NCBI RefSeq assembly: GCF_021531075.1
Contig: NZ_JADYTJ010000002.1
Coordinates: forward strand, 62,001 to 126,000
DNA length: 64,000 nt
DNA from: Bacteroides caecigallinarum
GTDB lineage: Bacteria; Bacteroidota; Bacteroidia; Bacteroidales; Bacteroidaceae
Reading direction: 5' to 3'
In this document: piece by piece, positions 34,352 through 43,895 of the stretch
Layout of the letters: each line of letters begins with the position of its first letter
How positions within the stretch are numbered: position 1 is the first letter of the stretch
Notes under the pieces: model-generated
The model's database searches: none
The model's input: the letters and a program-made list of their open reading frames with translations, nothing else
What the model was told of the DNA's origin: nothing
Program-made: the position numbers and the translations under genes

Positions 34352-34885
34352 ATGGAACGTATAGCAGTATTCTGTTCTGCTTCGCAGGACATAGACGATA
34401 TTTATGCAGAAAAGGCACGCGAACTTGGGGCATGGATGGGTGACAATGGTAAATGTCTGGTTTATGGAGGTACAAGTTCAGGACTGATGGAAGTCATAGC
34501 GGCCGAGGCGAAAGCGCACGGGGCTATGGTAATGGGTGTGGTGCCTACCATAGTGGAAGAACGTGGAAAGACAAGTGACATTTGCGATGTAGTTTTCCGT
34601 ACGGATAACCTTAGCGACAGGAAAGATGTCATGTTGCGCGAATCCGAAGTGGCCGTTGCACTGCCGGGTGGGGTAGGGACATTGGATGAGATATTCACCG
34701 TGATGGCTTCGGCTACTATCGGCTATCATCACAAACAGGTGATATTATATAATATAAACGGTTTTTGGAACGGTGTTATTGCATTCCTCGACGGACTGGA
34801 ACAACAGAACTTTGCGCATTCGCCACTGAAGAACTATTATAAGGTGGCAAATTCGTTTGAAGAACTGGTGGAAATGATAAAATGA
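34352..34885 (+). CDS. LOG-family nucleoside 5'-monophosphate phosphoribohydrolase
   Basis: 177 residues, full length for the TIGR00730 family. The Rossmann fold opens with IAVFCSASQDIDDIYAEKAR, continues with the GG motif (LVYGGTSSGLMEVIAAEAKA) and carries the PGGxGTxxE active site in VALPGGVGTLDEIFTVMASA. Family members split N6-modified AMP or other nucleoside monophosphates into base and ribose 5-phosphate. Bacterial roles are mostly unclear. A near-consensus -7 box (CATATTTG, 34326-34333) is 18 bp upstream. An adjacent sugar kinase follows at 123 bp. Confidence 0.93.
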   Translation: MERIAVFCSASQDIDDIYAEKARELGAWMGDNGKCLVYGGTSSGLMEVIAAEAKAHGAMVMGVVPTIVEERGKTSDICDVVFRTDNLSDRKDVMLRESEVAVALPGGVGTLDEIFTVMASATIGYHHKQVILYNINGFWNGVIAFLDGLEQQNFAHSPLKNYYKVANSFEELVEMIK

Positions 34886-35008
34886 GATATTAGGTACTAG
34901 ATACTAGTTGTTAGATACTAGGTATTAGATACTAATACTAGGAAACCTAGTCAACTAGTCTCTAGTCTCTAGTCAACTAGTAACTAATTAACTTGTAAAC
35001 TAAAAAAG
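34886..35008. repeat. Intergenic region built of short TACTAG/CTAGT repeats
   Basis: The 123-bp gap is almost wholly composed of variants of AGATACTAG (34907-34935 area), then CTCTAGT twice and GTCAACTAGT twice (34946-34984). The word CTAG recurs many times. No promoter fits; a slippage-generated repeat is likely. A similar but T-rich repeat (TTTTTAGT) fills the 50570-50605 region. Confidence 0.55.
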
Positions 35009-35929
35009 ATGCGAAAGATTATAGGAATAGGAGAGACCATTCTGGATATACTTTTCAGAAACGGGCAACCGGAAGCTGCGGTACCCGGTGGTTCTGTATA
35101 CAACGGAGTGGTGTCGTTGGGAAGAATGGGGATGGATGTTGCATTCATCAGCGAAACGGGCAATGACAGGGTAGGGCGCATTATTCTTGACAATATGCGT
35201 GAAAATGGTGTTAAAACAGACAGCGTAAATGTATTTCCGGATGGAAAATCACCTGTTTCGTTAGCTTTTCTGAATGAAAGGAATGATGCCGAATATATCT
35301 TCTACAAGGATTATCCTAAGTTGAGGCTGGACGTGAAAATGCCCGAAATAGGGAAGGATGATGTGTTGATGATAGGTTCGTATTACGCCATATCGCCTTT
35401 GTTGCGTGATAAGATTAAGGAAGTGATGGACTTGGCCAAGGATAACGGAGCAATAATATATTATGACGTGAACTTCAGGAGTAATCATCTTTCGGAAGCT
35501 ATAAAGCTGATGCCTACAGTGCTTGAGAATTTTGAATATGCAGATATCCTACGAGGCTCGACAGAAGATTTTCAGAATCTCTTCAAGACCGGCGAACCGG
35601 ATAAAGTTTATAATGATAACGTGGGCTTTTACTGTAAGAATTTCATTTGTACGGATGCAGATAAGGATATACATCTGTATACTGGTAATTTTAGAAAGAC
35701 ATACGGAGTTGAGCCTGTGGAAACAGTAAGTACCATAGGGGCTGGTGATAACTTCAATGCCGGTGTGGTGTACGGACTTATAAAGAATAATATAGGAAAA
35801 GACGATTTGCAGGGACTTTCGGAAGCCGACTGGGATAAGGTGATACGCTGCGGCATTGACTTCAGTGCTGAAGTGTGCCGCAGTGTACACAATTCTGTAT
35901 CTAAAGAGTTTGCTGCGTCATACCGCTGA
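35009..35929 (+). CDS. PfkB-family sugar kinase
   Basis: 306 residues of the ribokinase/PfkB fold, cytoplasmic. The first signature is [30 protein letters not shown] (positions about 27-56, quoted in part: [18 protein letters not shown]). The second signature with the catalytic aspartate is [17 protein letters not shown] (about 245-261). Sequence style suggests fructokinase, but the sugar is not certain. The last 29 bp overlap the 3' end of the convergent mnmA gene. Confidence 0.9.
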   Translation: MRKIIGIGETILDILFRNGQPEAAVPGGSVYNGVVSLGRMGMDVAFISETGNDRVGRIILDNMRENGVKTDSVNVFPDGKSPVSLAFLNERNDAEYIFYKDYPKLRLDVKMPEIGKDDVLMIGSYYAISPLLRDKIKEVMDLAKDNGAIIYYDVNFRSNHLSEAIKLMPTVLENFEYADILRGSTEDFQNLFKTGEPDKVYNDNVGFYCKNFICTDADKDIHLYTGNFRKTYGVEPVETVSTIGAGDNFNAGVVYGLIKNNIGKDDLQGLSEADWDKVIRCGIDFSAEVCRSVHNSVSKEFAASYR

Positions 35930-37031
35930 CAATCTTCTTTACTTCGTTCTGGAAGGCTATGAAACCGCCTCCCAGAACGCGGTTGCCGTCGTAGAATACG
36001 GCCGACTGTCCCGGAGTGATAGCCGATGCTTCGGTGCTGAAACGTACTATCATACGTCCGTCGTCGAGTAGGGTAGCGGTACAAGGAATAGGCTTGCTTC
36101 TGTAACGTATTCTCACCGATAGTTCCGGGCATGTCAATATCTCGTTGATATCGGCAGCATTGATATCTTCTACAAGCATATATTCAGTCTTGAGCTGCTC
36201 TGCATCGCCCAGCATTACAGTGTTCTTTACCGGATTTATTTTCAGCACGTAGGCAGGTTTCCCGAGTGCTATTTCAAGGCCTTTACGCTGACCTATAGTG
36301 TAGTAGGCAAAACCTTTATGCTGACCCAGCTTTAGCCCTTTACTGTCGACAAACCATCCCGGACCTATCTTCTCGTCTATATCCGGACAGTGTTCCTTCA
36401 GAAAGTCTCTGTAATCCTTGTCAATAAAGCAAATTTCCATGCTCTCTCCGCCTTTTGCCTTGGCTTCGAAACCTTTCGATGCAAGGTACTCTCTTACTTC
36501 GAGTTTGGTCATTCCGCCGAGCGGGAACATCATTCTGCGGAGTATCTCCTGTGGAAGTTTCCATAGGAAGTACGACTGGTCTTTTGTATTGTCATCACCG
36601 GTGAGGATATATCTGTTGCCGTTTCTTTCTTCCATACGGCAGTAATGTCCCGTTGCGATGTAGGCACAGTTTGTCCTGTCAGCCCATTCGCACAATATCC
36701 TCTCCTTAAAAAGTGGGTTGCACATAACGCATGGGTTTGGAGTGCGGCCACGCATGTATTCGTCGATGAAATACTTCACTATCACCTGTTTGAATTCCTC
36801 GCGTACGTCAGCTACATGGTGTTCTATACCAAGCTTGGAGGCCAGTGCTTTTGCTTCGAGCACAAAGTTGGGTTCCTCCTGATTGGGGTTAGAAAACTGT
36901 GATGCTATGTCCCATGTGCGCATAGTTACGCCCACTACTTCGTATCCTTGTTCCTGCAGCATGATGCATGTGGCAGAACTGTCTATTCCGCCGCTCATAC
37001 CAACCAGAACTCTTTTTTCTCTATCTTTCAT
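35901..37031 (-). CDS. mnmA: tRNA-specific 2-thiouridylase MnmA
   Basis: 376 residues. It puts sulfur on U34 of tRNA-Lys, -Glu and -Gln, the same wobble base that MnmG (encoded 11 kb away) modifies at C5. The PP-loop [20 protein letters not shown] binds ATP. The two catalytic cysteines are in [15 protein letters not shown] and [16 protein letters not shown]. The C-terminal beta-barrel (about 280-376) ends in the [19 protein letters not shown] motif. Its 3' end overlaps pfkB. Confidence 0.95.
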   Translation of the reverse strand: MKDREKRVLVGMSGGIDSSATCIMLQEQGYEVVGVTMRTWDIASQFSNPNQEEPNFVLEAKALASKLGIEHHVADVREEFKQVIVKYFIDEYMRGRTPNPCVMCNPLFKERILCEWADRTNCAYIATGHYCRMEERNGNRYILTGDDNTKDQSYFLWKLPQEILRRMMFPLGGMTKLEVREYLASKGFEAKAKGGESMEICFIDKDYRDFLKEHCPDIDEKIGPGWFVDSKGLKLGQHKGFAYYTIGQRKGLEIALGKPAYVLKINPVKNTVMLGDAEQLKTEYMLVEDINAADINEILTCPELSVRIRYRSKPIPCTATLLDDGRMIVRFSTEASAITPGQSAVFYDGNRVLGGGFIAFQNEVKKIVSGMTQQTL

Positions 37032-37101
37032 TATTCGCGTAGTTTTGTTTTTATAACAGTATGCGTGGTGATGATGTTCATCGGCAGTTACCCTACTATA
37101 T

Positions 37102-38016
37102 TTATTTTATGAACTTTTTGGCAACCTTATGATATGTATCAAGGTTTACCCCAAGTTTTTCGCCAAGTTCTATCATGTCGAACAGCATTCCCTGTATTTC
37201 TGATTGGTGTCCGCGTGCGATATCCTTCTGCATTGATGCTGTACTGTGAGGGTCTAGTTTGTCTATAACTTTCAGATTGTAAGTTATTGGATCCTCAGGG
37301 AAAACTACTCCCAGACGGCGGCCTATTTCGGCACTTTCGGCAGACAACCCCTTGAATGTGTCGCGCACTTCGCCTTCGTGCTGTACTTCGCCCATAGGAA
37401 CATCATGATATGCTCCGGTACATGCCATAGCAGATATAAATGCCCATTTGATGAAAGTATCACGGTTTATATCATCTGAAACGTCGACTTTAATACCACA
37501 TTTGCGTAGTATGTCTGCTATCTCCTCCAGTCTTTCGCTTGCTACTCCCTGCTCAGGGCGGGCACCGAATACCAGGCGGAATATCGTTCCCATTTGTGTG
37601 ATTTCTCCTTCGCCTGACACGAATCCTACTATGTAGATACATCCGTCCAGAACTTTTACAGATGGGGCAAGACGACCTATTCTAGGACCAGTTCCATAGA
37701 CATTAAGTATCGGTATAACGAGAGTATCAGGAGTAGAAGCACGTTCTAGCACGTCTTTGATAGATTCGATGGAATATCCTTTCACGCATACGAAAATAAC
37801 GTCAGCCTTGTCGTTGTATTCATCGGAAGTACAGGCCTTGACATTCAGAAAGTGTTCTCCTTTAAGGTCTGATTTCAAATGCAATCCATTCTTGCGGATT
37901 GCTTCGAGATGTGCACCGCGTGCAATACAGGTGACATCTTCACCGTTTAGAGCCAAAAAACCGGCGATGCTGCCTCCAACGCCGCCGGTTCCTATGATTA
38001 AATATTTCTTTTGCAT
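37102..38016 (-). CDS. Ketopantoate reductase family protein (PanE/ApbA)
   Basis: 304 residues. NADPH-binding Rossmann motif [17 protein letters not shown] at the N-terminus; C-terminal ApbA domain (about 170-300; [20 protein letters not shown], with the conserved Lys in TFIKW). The family reduces 2-dehydropantoate to pantoate for coenzyme A, but Bacteroidales often have several paralogues with other 2-oxo-acid substrates, so the pathway role is a guess. It is 11 bp after ychF on the same strand and likely in one transcript. Confidence 0.85.
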   Translation of the reverse strand: MQKKYLIIGTGGVGGSIAGFLALNGEDVTCIARGAHLEAIRKNGLHLKSDLKGEHFLNVKACTSDEYNDKADVIFVCVKGYSIESIKDVLERASTPDTLVIPILNVYGTGPRIGRLAPSVKVLDGCIYIVGFVSGEGEITQMGTIFRLVFGARPEQGVASERLEEIADILRKCGIKVDVSDDINRDTFIKWAFISAMACTGAYHDVPMGEVQHEGEVRDTFKGLSAESAEIGRRLGVVFPEDPITYNLKVIDKLDPHSTASMQKDIARGHQSEIQGMLFDMIELGEKLGVNLDTYHKVAKKFIK

Positions 38017-38027
38017 ATCTTTTGTGA

Positions 38028-39131
38028 TTATACATTGAATCTGAAGTGCATGATGTCGCCGTCCTGAACTACATAGTCCTTACCTTCGACACTCATCTTT
38101 CCTGCTTCTTTTACTGCAGTTTCTGAGCCGTATTTGATATAATCGTCATATTTGATTACTTCGGCACGGATAAATCCTTTTTCGAAGTCTGTGTGGATAA
38201 CACCTGCACACTGTGGGGCTTTCCATCCTTTACGATATGTCCAGGCTCTTACTTCCTGCACTCCGGCAGTGATATATGTTTCAAGGTCAAGCAATTTGTA
38301 GGCTGCCTTGATTAGTCGTGTCACTCCTGATTCTTCCAAACCCACTTCCTGAAGGAACATCTGGCGGTCCTCATAAGTTTCAAGTTCGGCGATGTCGGCT
38401 TCTGTCTTGGCTGCTACGATAAGTATTTCTGCATTTTCATCTTTTACGGCTTCGCGTACCTGTTCAACGTATTTGTTGCCGTTCACTGCACTTGCTTCAT
38501 CTACATTGCATACATAAAGCACCGGTTTGCTTGTAATCAGGAACAGTTCTCTTGCAATCTTCTGCTCGTCTTTTGTTTCAAACTGTACTGTACGGGCCGA
38601 TTTTCCTTGTTCAAGAGCTTCTTTGTATTGCACTAATACTTCGTAAGTCTGTTTTGCAACTTTGTCGCCACCTGTTTGTGCCTGTTTCTGGACTTTCTGT
38701 ATGCGGCTTTCAATAGTTTCCAAGTCTTTCAGTTGAAGTTCTGTATCGATGATTTCCTTGTCGCGTACAGGGTCTACACTTCCGTCTACGTGAGTAACGT
38801 TTTCATCATCAAAACAACGCAAAACGTGTATGATAGCATCTGTTTCGCGGATATTGGCAAGGAACTTATTTCCAAGACCTTCGCCTTTGCTGGCTCCTTT
38901 TACAAGTCCGGCAATATCAACGATTTCAACGGTTGTTGGAACGATACGCTGAGGATTTATAAGTTCTGCCAGTTTGTTCAGACGTTCGTCCGGAACAGTG
39001 ATAACACCTACGTTAGGTTCGATAGTACAGAAAGGGAAATTGGCTGCCTGAGCCTTTGCATTAGATAAGCAATTGAAAAGTGTCGATTTACCTACGTTTG
39101 GCAATCCGACAATACCACATTGTAAAGCCAT
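38028..39131 (-). CDS. ychF: Ribosome-binding ATPase YchF
   Basis: 367 residues, the usual length. Obg-family fold with P-loop [17 protein letters not shown], switch region [20 protein letters not shown] and the altered G4 motif that favours ATP over GTP (VCNVDEA). A coiled-coil insert (about 125-195) and C-terminal TGS domain (about 280-365; [20 protein letters not shown]) complete it. It binds ribosomes and is linked to stress control. A full promoter lies upstream. Confidence 0.97.
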   Translation of the reverse strand: MALQCGIVGLPNVGKSTLFNCLSNAKAQAANFPFCTIEPNVGVITVPDERLNKLAELINPQRIVPTTVEIVDIAGLVKGASKGEGLGNKFLANIRETDAIIHVLRCFDDENVTHVDGSVDPVRDKEIIDTELQLKDLETIESRIQKVQKQAQTGGDKVAKQTYEVLVQYKEALEQGKSARTVQFETKDEQKIARELFLITSKPVLYVCNVDEASAVNGNKYVEQVREAVKDENAEILIVAAKTEADIAELETYEDRQMFLQEVGLEESGVTRLIKAAYKLLDLETYITAGVQEVRAWTYRKGWKAPQCAGVIHTDFEKGFIRAEVIKYDDYIKYGSETAVKEAGKMSVEGKDYVVQDGDIMHFRFNV

Positions 39132-39171
39132 AAATATATATAAGTTTTTTATTTTTAGATCTAAAACTCTG

Positions 39172-39202
39172 CAAAGGTACTTATTTCTAGTAATATAACA
39201 AA
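39172..39202 (-). promoter_or_regulatory. Promoter of ychF
   Basis: TTTG (39202-39199) and TACCTTTG (39179-39172) on the minus strand match the Bacteroidetes -33 and -7 elements with 19-bp spacing, 40 bp before the start codon. Confidence 0.65.
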
Positions 39203-39221
39203 AGATTGCAGGTCATATAGC

Positions 39222-39254
39222 AAAAAAAGGAGGTATCTCGTGAAAGATACCTCC
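39222..39254 (-). terminator. Intrinsic terminator of the DUF3836 gene
   Basis: GGAGGTATCT (39229-39238) pairs perfectly with AGATACCTCC (39245-39254) around a 6-base loop; on the minus strand seven T follow (39228-39222). Confidence 0.9.
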
Positions 39255-39300
39255 TGATAGAGAAGAGAGATTTATTGTTTACTAATTTTATCTACTTGTT

Positions 39301-39687
39301 TTACTTGTCCATTGTAACTGTCATTTCAGGAATAAGGATAAATGTACCTTTTTTGCTGTTCCATTTATAGTATTCTGTAGTAACGCTCTTGTTGTCGTAT
39401 GTATAACAGATTTTTAGGTCGTTTACCCAGCAATTGTCTTCTGCATTCCATTTCTGTGACATATTTTCAGTCATCTGGTTGTTTGCATCGTACTTATAAT
39501 TGTATTTCATATATTTAGTAAGCAGATTGTTGTCCATCTTATAGACAGTCTCTGCAACTTTCACTCCGTTTACTTCTTCTGCATTGTAAATCAGGTTGTT
39601 ATTCAACTTTGCAGCTGAAATAGTAGCATTTGCAATAAAAATTGTTACAATTACTAACAAGGTCTTGATAAAATTCATAGCTTTCAT
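39301..39687 (-). CDS. DUF3836 secreted protein
   Basis: 128 residues with a signal peptide (about 1-26; FIKTLLVIVTIFIANATISA). The mature part has the repeat-like style of the DUF3836 family: KYMKYNYKYDANNQMTENMS, KWNAEDNCWVNDLKICYTYD and VTTEYYKWNSKKGTFIL. Related proteins occur in many Bacteroides genomes, often in several copies, and have no known function. A second ATG three codons in (39678) could also be the start. It has its own -7 box (39737-39744) and terminator, so it is monocistronic. Confidence 0.8.
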   Translation of the reverse strand: MKAMNFIKTLLVIVTIFIANATISAAKLNNNLIYNAEEVNGVKVAETVYKMDNNLLTKYMKYNYKYDANNQMTENMSQKWNAEDNCWVNDLKICYTYDNKSVTTEYYKWNSKKGTFILIPEMTVTMDK

Positions 39688-39736
39688 ATATCTGTTATTT
39701 TTAGGTTTAACTTACAATTTGTTTTTGATTGCGCTG

Positions 39737-39744
39737 CAAATATA
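39737..39744 (-). promoter_or_regulatory. Candidate -7 box of the DUF3836 gene
   Basis: TATATTTG on the minus strand matches TAnnTTTG, 49 bp before the start codon. No clear -33 element. Confidence 0.45.
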
Positions 39745-39840
39745 GGTGTAATTTCAATATGTTGTATAGTTTTACCCAAAAAAATAGCTTGAAATTAGCA
39801 AAATGTTAGTTATTTAACTTTGGTTTACAAATAAATGTCG

Positions 39841-42624
39841 TTAATGAGCTTCAAGCCAATTTTGACCCCAACCACAGTCTGCAAGCAAAGGTACTTTCAT
39901 TTTGTAAGCAGCCTGCATCTCCGAAATCACAATTTGTTGTACTTTTTCTTTTTCTTCTTGCAACACACTGAAGTTGAGTTCGTCGTGTACCTGTAGTATC
40001 ATTTTCGACTTGATTCCTTCATCCATGAATCGTTTATATATTCTCACCATAGCAACTTTTATTATATCGGCTGCGCTGCCTTGTATTGGGGCATTGATTG
40101 CATTTCGTTCTGCATAGCCTCTGACGATTGCATTTCTTGAATTAATGTCAGGTAGGTATCTCTTACGATTGAATATAGTTTCTATATATCCTTTGTCTCT
40201 GGCTACGCGGATACTTTTGTCCATATATGCTTTGACTTTAGGATAGTTTTCAAAATATCCGTCAATGAGTTCTTTGGCTTCTTTTCTTTCTACATTCAAT
40301 CGTTCTGCAAGGCCGAATACTGAAATACCATATATAATACCGAAGTTAGCTGTTTTTGCCTTGTTTCTCTGTTCTCTGCTTACGTCTTCAATATTAATCT
40401 TGTATATTTTTGCAGCAGTGGCAGCATGTATGTCCTGTTCTTCTCTGAAGGCTTCAATCATATTATCGTCTTCGCTGAGGTGTGCCATTATTCTAAGCTC
40501 TATCTGTGAGTAGTCCGCAGAAAAGAATTCGCAGCCATCGTCCGGTATGAATGCTTTTCTTATCTCCTTGCCGTTTTCGTTCCTTATAGGAATATTCTGA
40601 AGATTAGGATTGCTGGAACTGAGTCTTCCTGTAGCAGTTACTGTCTGATTGAAAGATGTGTGTATCCTACCTGTTTTAGGATTGATAAGTTCCGGAAGAG
40701 CATCAATATATGTACCAAGCAATTTCTTCAGACCGCGATGCTCAAGAATTTTGCCTACAATTTCGTGTTTTGTCTTCAAGCCTTCCAACACTTCTTCTGA
40801 AGTTACATACTGACCAGTTTTTGTTTTCTTGGCTTTTTCTACTATTTTCAATCTGTCGAAAAGAACTTCGCCTACCTGTTTGGGTGATGAAACGTTGAAT
40901 TCCATCCCTGCAAGACGATATATTTCTTCTTCAATTTCACGCATCCTGATAGTGAAATGTTTTGAAGTTTCTTTCAAGGCATCGGTATCTATTCTTACTC
41001 CGTTTCTTTCCATGTAGGCAAGTACGGGAACAAGAGGCATTTCAATCTCTTCAAACAGATTTTTTACTCCATTATCTTCAAGTTCCTTTTCAAGTATGTT
41101 TTTTAACTTTAGTGTAACATCAGCATCTTCACATGCATATTTGTATACATCAGTAGGAGAGAGGTCGCGCATATTTCTTTGGTTTTTTCCTCTTGCTCCA
41201 ATAAGTTCTTCTATTTTTATAGTGTCATATTTCAGGTACACTTCTGCCAGGAAGTCCATTCCATGATGAAGCTCTGGTTGTAGAACGTAATGGGCAATCA
41301 TCGTGTCAAAAATCTTTCCTTTTATAGTAACACCATAATTAGCAAGAACTATCATGTCGTATTTTATGTTTTGTCCCACCTTTGTGGATTTTTCATTTTC
41401 TAATACAGGCTTGAACTTATCAACAATTTTCTGAGCATCTTCTATGTTTGGAGGGATTGGGATGTAAAATGCCTGATTTTCTTCAAAGCTAAAGCTCATA
41501 CCAACAAGTTCGGCGCTTATAGCATCGGTGTTTGTTGTTTCTGTGTCTAGACTGAAAATTTCCTTTGTAAGGATTATTCTTAAAAAATCATCTATTTTCT
41601 CCTCAGTATCAATTAGTTGGTAATCGTAATTGATGTCTTCAAGCCTTTTGAGATTTGAATTTTTCTGTTCGCCAATACTCTCGTCAGTAAAAAATCCAAA
41701 GAGATCACCTTGAATAGCCTGCTTTTCTTTAATAGGTTTGGCAGATACTTTTTTATCATTGTTGAAGACTCTGTCCATTAAAGTACGGAACTCCAATTCT
41801 TCGAAAATACTTTTAAGTTTATTTTCGTCAGGCGATTCTCGTTTCAGAGATTCCATGTCAAGCTCTATAGGAACATCAGTCTTTATGGTGGCAAGGAATT
41901 TAGAGAATCGGATTTTTTCTATATTCGATTCAACCTTCGTTTTGATAGCACCAGTCAGTTGATCTGTATGTTCAAGCAGATTTTCTATATTTCCGAATTG
42001 TGCAATGAGTTTCTGTGCGGTTTTCTCTCCCACGCCAGGACAACCAGGTATGTTGTCAGAAGAGTCTCCCATAAGGCCAAGCATGTCGATTACCTGGCTG
42101 GTAGATTCAATGTTGAACTTAGCCTTAACTTCTTCTATGCCCATTATGTCGAACTCTTTGTCGCCATATTTAGGTCTATACATGAATACATTTTCACTAA
42201 CCAGCTGACCGTAGTCCTTGTCTGGAGTCATCATATATGTTGTTATTCCTCTCTTGCCGGCCTCTGTTGCCAGTGTTCCTATCACGTCGTCTGCTTCATA
42301 TCCCGGAACTTCCAGAATAGGAATTCTATAGGCTTTGATAATATCTTTTATGATAGGTACTGAAAGTTTTATAGCTTCGGGAGTCTCTTCTCTTTGAGCC
42401 TTGTATTCCTTGTATGCTTCATGTCTGAACGTAGGACCGGAAGGGTCGAAAGCAACACCGATATGGGTAGGTGATTCTTTTTTAAGCACGTCTTCCAGAG
42501 TATTTACAAAACCTAATATTGCAGATGTATTGAAGCCCTTTGAATTTATTCTTGGACTTTTGATTAATGCGTAGTAGGCACGGTAGATTAATGCGTAGGC
42601 ATCGAGTAGAAAAAGTTTATCCAT
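39841..42624 (-). CDS. polA: DNA polymerase I
   Basis: 927 residues, full length. Domains: N-terminal 5'-3' exonuclease (about 1-290; LLDAYALIYRAYYALIKSPR, DDVIGTLATEAGKRG, GLMGDSSDNIPGCPGVGEKT), 3'-5' exonuclease-type domain (about 330-525) that keeps acidic residues (FSLDTETTNTDAI, GQNIKYDMIVLANYG, YACEDADVTLKLK), and the polymerase domain (about 540-927) with motif A DYSQIELRIMAHLSEDDNMI, motif B RNKAKTANFGIIYGISVFGL and motif C LQVHDELNF. It fills gaps and removes RNA primers. It diverges from the polyprenyl synthase gene. Confidence 0.97.
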   Translation of the reverse strand: MDKLFLLDAYALIYRAYYALIKSPRINSKGFNTSAILGFVNTLEDVLKKESPTHIGVAFDPSGPTFRHEAYKEYKAQREETPEAIKLSVPIIKDIIKAYRIPILEVPGYEADDVIGTLATEAGKRGITTYMMTPDKDYGQLVSENVFMYRPKYGDKEFDIMGIEEVKAKFNIESTSQVIDMLGLMGDSSDNIPGCPGVGEKTAQKLIAQFGNIENLLEHTDQLTGAIKTKVESNIEKIRFSKFLATIKTDVPIELDMESLKRESPDENKLKSIFEELEFRTLMDRVFNNDKKVSAKPIKEKQAIQGDLFGFFTDESIGEQKNSNLKRLEDINYDYQLIDTEEKIDDFLRIILTKEIFSLDTETTNTDAISAELVGMSFSFEENQAFYIPIPPNIEDAQKIVDKFKPVLENEKSTKVGQNIKYDMIVLANYGVTIKGKIFDTMIAHYVLQPELHHGMDFLAEVYLKYDTIKIEELIGARGKNQRNMRDLSPTDVYKYACEDADVTLKLKNILEKELEDNGVKNLFEEIEMPLVPVLAYMERNGVRIDTDALKETSKHFTIRMREIEEEIYRLAGMEFNVSSPKQVGEVLFDRLKIVEKAKKTKTGQYVTSEEVLEGLKTKHEIVGKILEHRGLKKLLGTYIDALPELINPKTGRIHTSFNQTVTATGRLSSSNPNLQNIPIRNENGKEIRKAFIPDDGCEFFSADYSQIELRIMAHLSEDDNMIEAFREEQDIHAATAAKIYKINIEDVSREQRNKAKTANFGIIYGISVFGLAERLNVERKEAKELIDGYFENYPKVKAYMDKSIRVARDKGYIETIFNRKRYLPDINSRNAIVRGYAERNAINAPIQGSAADIIKVAMVRIYKRFMDEGIKSKMILQVHDELNFSVLQEEKEKVQQIVISEMQAAYKMKVPLLADCGWGQNWLEAH

Positions 42625-42692
42625 ATAGTGTGAATTAATAATGAAATTTCATGTAAAAGTACAAAAAAATACCGTATTACCCTTTTTATTAT

Positions 42693-42700
42693 TACTTTTG
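42693..42700 (+). promoter_or_regulatory. -7 box of the polyprenyl synthase gene
   Basis: TACTTTTG matches TAnnTTTG and lies 18 bp before the ATG at 42719. It falls inside the longer open frame from 42641, which supports the later start. Confidence 0.55.
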
Positions 42701-42718
42701 TACGCTAATTTATTCCCG

Positions 42719-43693
42719 ATGGACAGAGTAGATATAATAAAACAGCCTATTATTAATGAACTTGAAGCTTTCAGAGAGCTATTTATAACATCATTAAAAA
42801 GTGATAACCCACTTCTTGATAATGTTCTTTCTTATATAAAGAAAAGGAGCGGTAAAATGATGAGGCCGATTCTGGTCATGCTGATTGCCAAGGCTTATGG
42901 TGCAATAGATGACTCGGTGAAACATGTAGCTCTTTCGCTTGAACTTTTACATACAGCAAGTCTGGTTCACGATGATGTGGTAGATGAAAGTAGTGAACGA
43001 AGAGGGCAGCAGTCAGTAAATGCTGTTTACAATAACAAGTTGTCTGTACTGGTTGGTGATTATATCTTGGCAACGTGTCTGAAGCACGCTGCTATGACCG
43101 GCAATATAAAACTGGTGGATTTGGTTTCTAACCTGGGTCAGGATCTTTCATTGGGAGAAGTGATACAGTTGGCAAACTTGTCAAATAAACAGTTCTCCGA
43201 AGATGATTATTTCAGTGTAATCCGCAAGAAAACAGCTGCTTTGTTTACTGCCGCAGCTGAATGTGGAGCAGTAGCAGTAGGAGCTTCTGAGAAAGATGTA
43301 AAAAGTGCTGCAGCTTTTGGCGAAATGCTAGGTATTGCTTTTCAGATAAAGGATGATATATTTGATTATTCTGATAATGAAAATATCGGTAAGCCAACCG
43401 GTAACGATATGATGGAAGGTAAGCTTACACTGCCTGCCATATATGTCTTGAACAAGATGAATAATGAGTCTCTCAATAATCTGGCTTTGCGTATAAGAGG
43501 AATGGAAGCTACTAAGGATGAAATCAGTTCGTTTGTTGAGACTGTTAAGAAAGAGGGTGGGATAGACTATGCCATGAAAGTGATGCATGACTATCGCAAC
43601 AAGGCGCTTGCAGCACTGCCTGAATATATTCCGCAAGAGATACGTTTGGCGCTGACAGCATATATTGATTATGTAATCGACCGCAATAAATAA
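42719..43693 (+). CDS. Long-chain trans-polyprenyl diphosphate synthase
   Basis: The ATG at 42719 gives 324 residues, standard for the family; the open frame extends to 42641 but covers a promoter box. The enzyme chains isoprenyl units, in Bacteroides probably for the menaquinone side chain. The two aspartate-rich motifs are present: HDDVVDESSERRGQQSV (first) and KDDIFDYSDNENIGKPTGND (second), plus GKMMRPILVMLIAKAYG and KTAALFTAAAECGAVAVG. Chain length cannot be told from sequence. It faces deoC across a shared terminator. Confidence 0.92.
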   Translation: MDRVDIIKQPIINELEAFRELFITSLKSDNPLLDNVLSYIKKRSGKMMRPILVMLIAKAYGAIDDSVKHVALSLELLHTASLVHDDVVDESSERRGQQSVNAVYNNKLSVLVGDYILATCLKHAAMTGNIKLVDLVSNLGQDLSLGEVIQLANLSNKQFSEDDYFSVIRKKTAALFTAAAECGAVAVGASEKDVKSAAAFGEMLGIAFQIKDDIFDYSDNENIGKPTGNDMMEGKLTLPAIYVLNKMNNESLNNLALRIRGMEATKDEISSFVETVKKEGGIDYAMKVMHDYRNKALAALPEYIPQEIRLALTAYIDYVIDRNK

Positions 43694-43711
43694 TATTATT
43701 CTATATATCAA

Positions 43712-43771
43712 AAATGGCATAAAAAAGGAAGAACGAAAATTAACATTCGTTTTTTCTTTTTTATGCCATTT
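43712..43771. terminator. Bidirectional terminator between polyprenyl synthase and deoC
   Basis: AAATGGCATAAAAAA (43712-43726) pairs perfectly with 43757-43771, and GAACGAA / TTCGTT inside extends the stem. A/T-rich arms give U-runs in both directions. The remaining 43772-43895 stretch contains only loosely repeated TTGCCC/CAAATTT words. Confidence 0.75.
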
Positions 43772-43895
43772 TTTATACCAGAAAATTTGCTCAAATTTTA
43801 GTCAAAACTTGCCCGTGTTTAGGTTCAAATTTGCCCAAATCTTACATCGAATGTGAGCAAGCCATTTTTTTAACAAATTTTCTCTTTTTCGGCGC

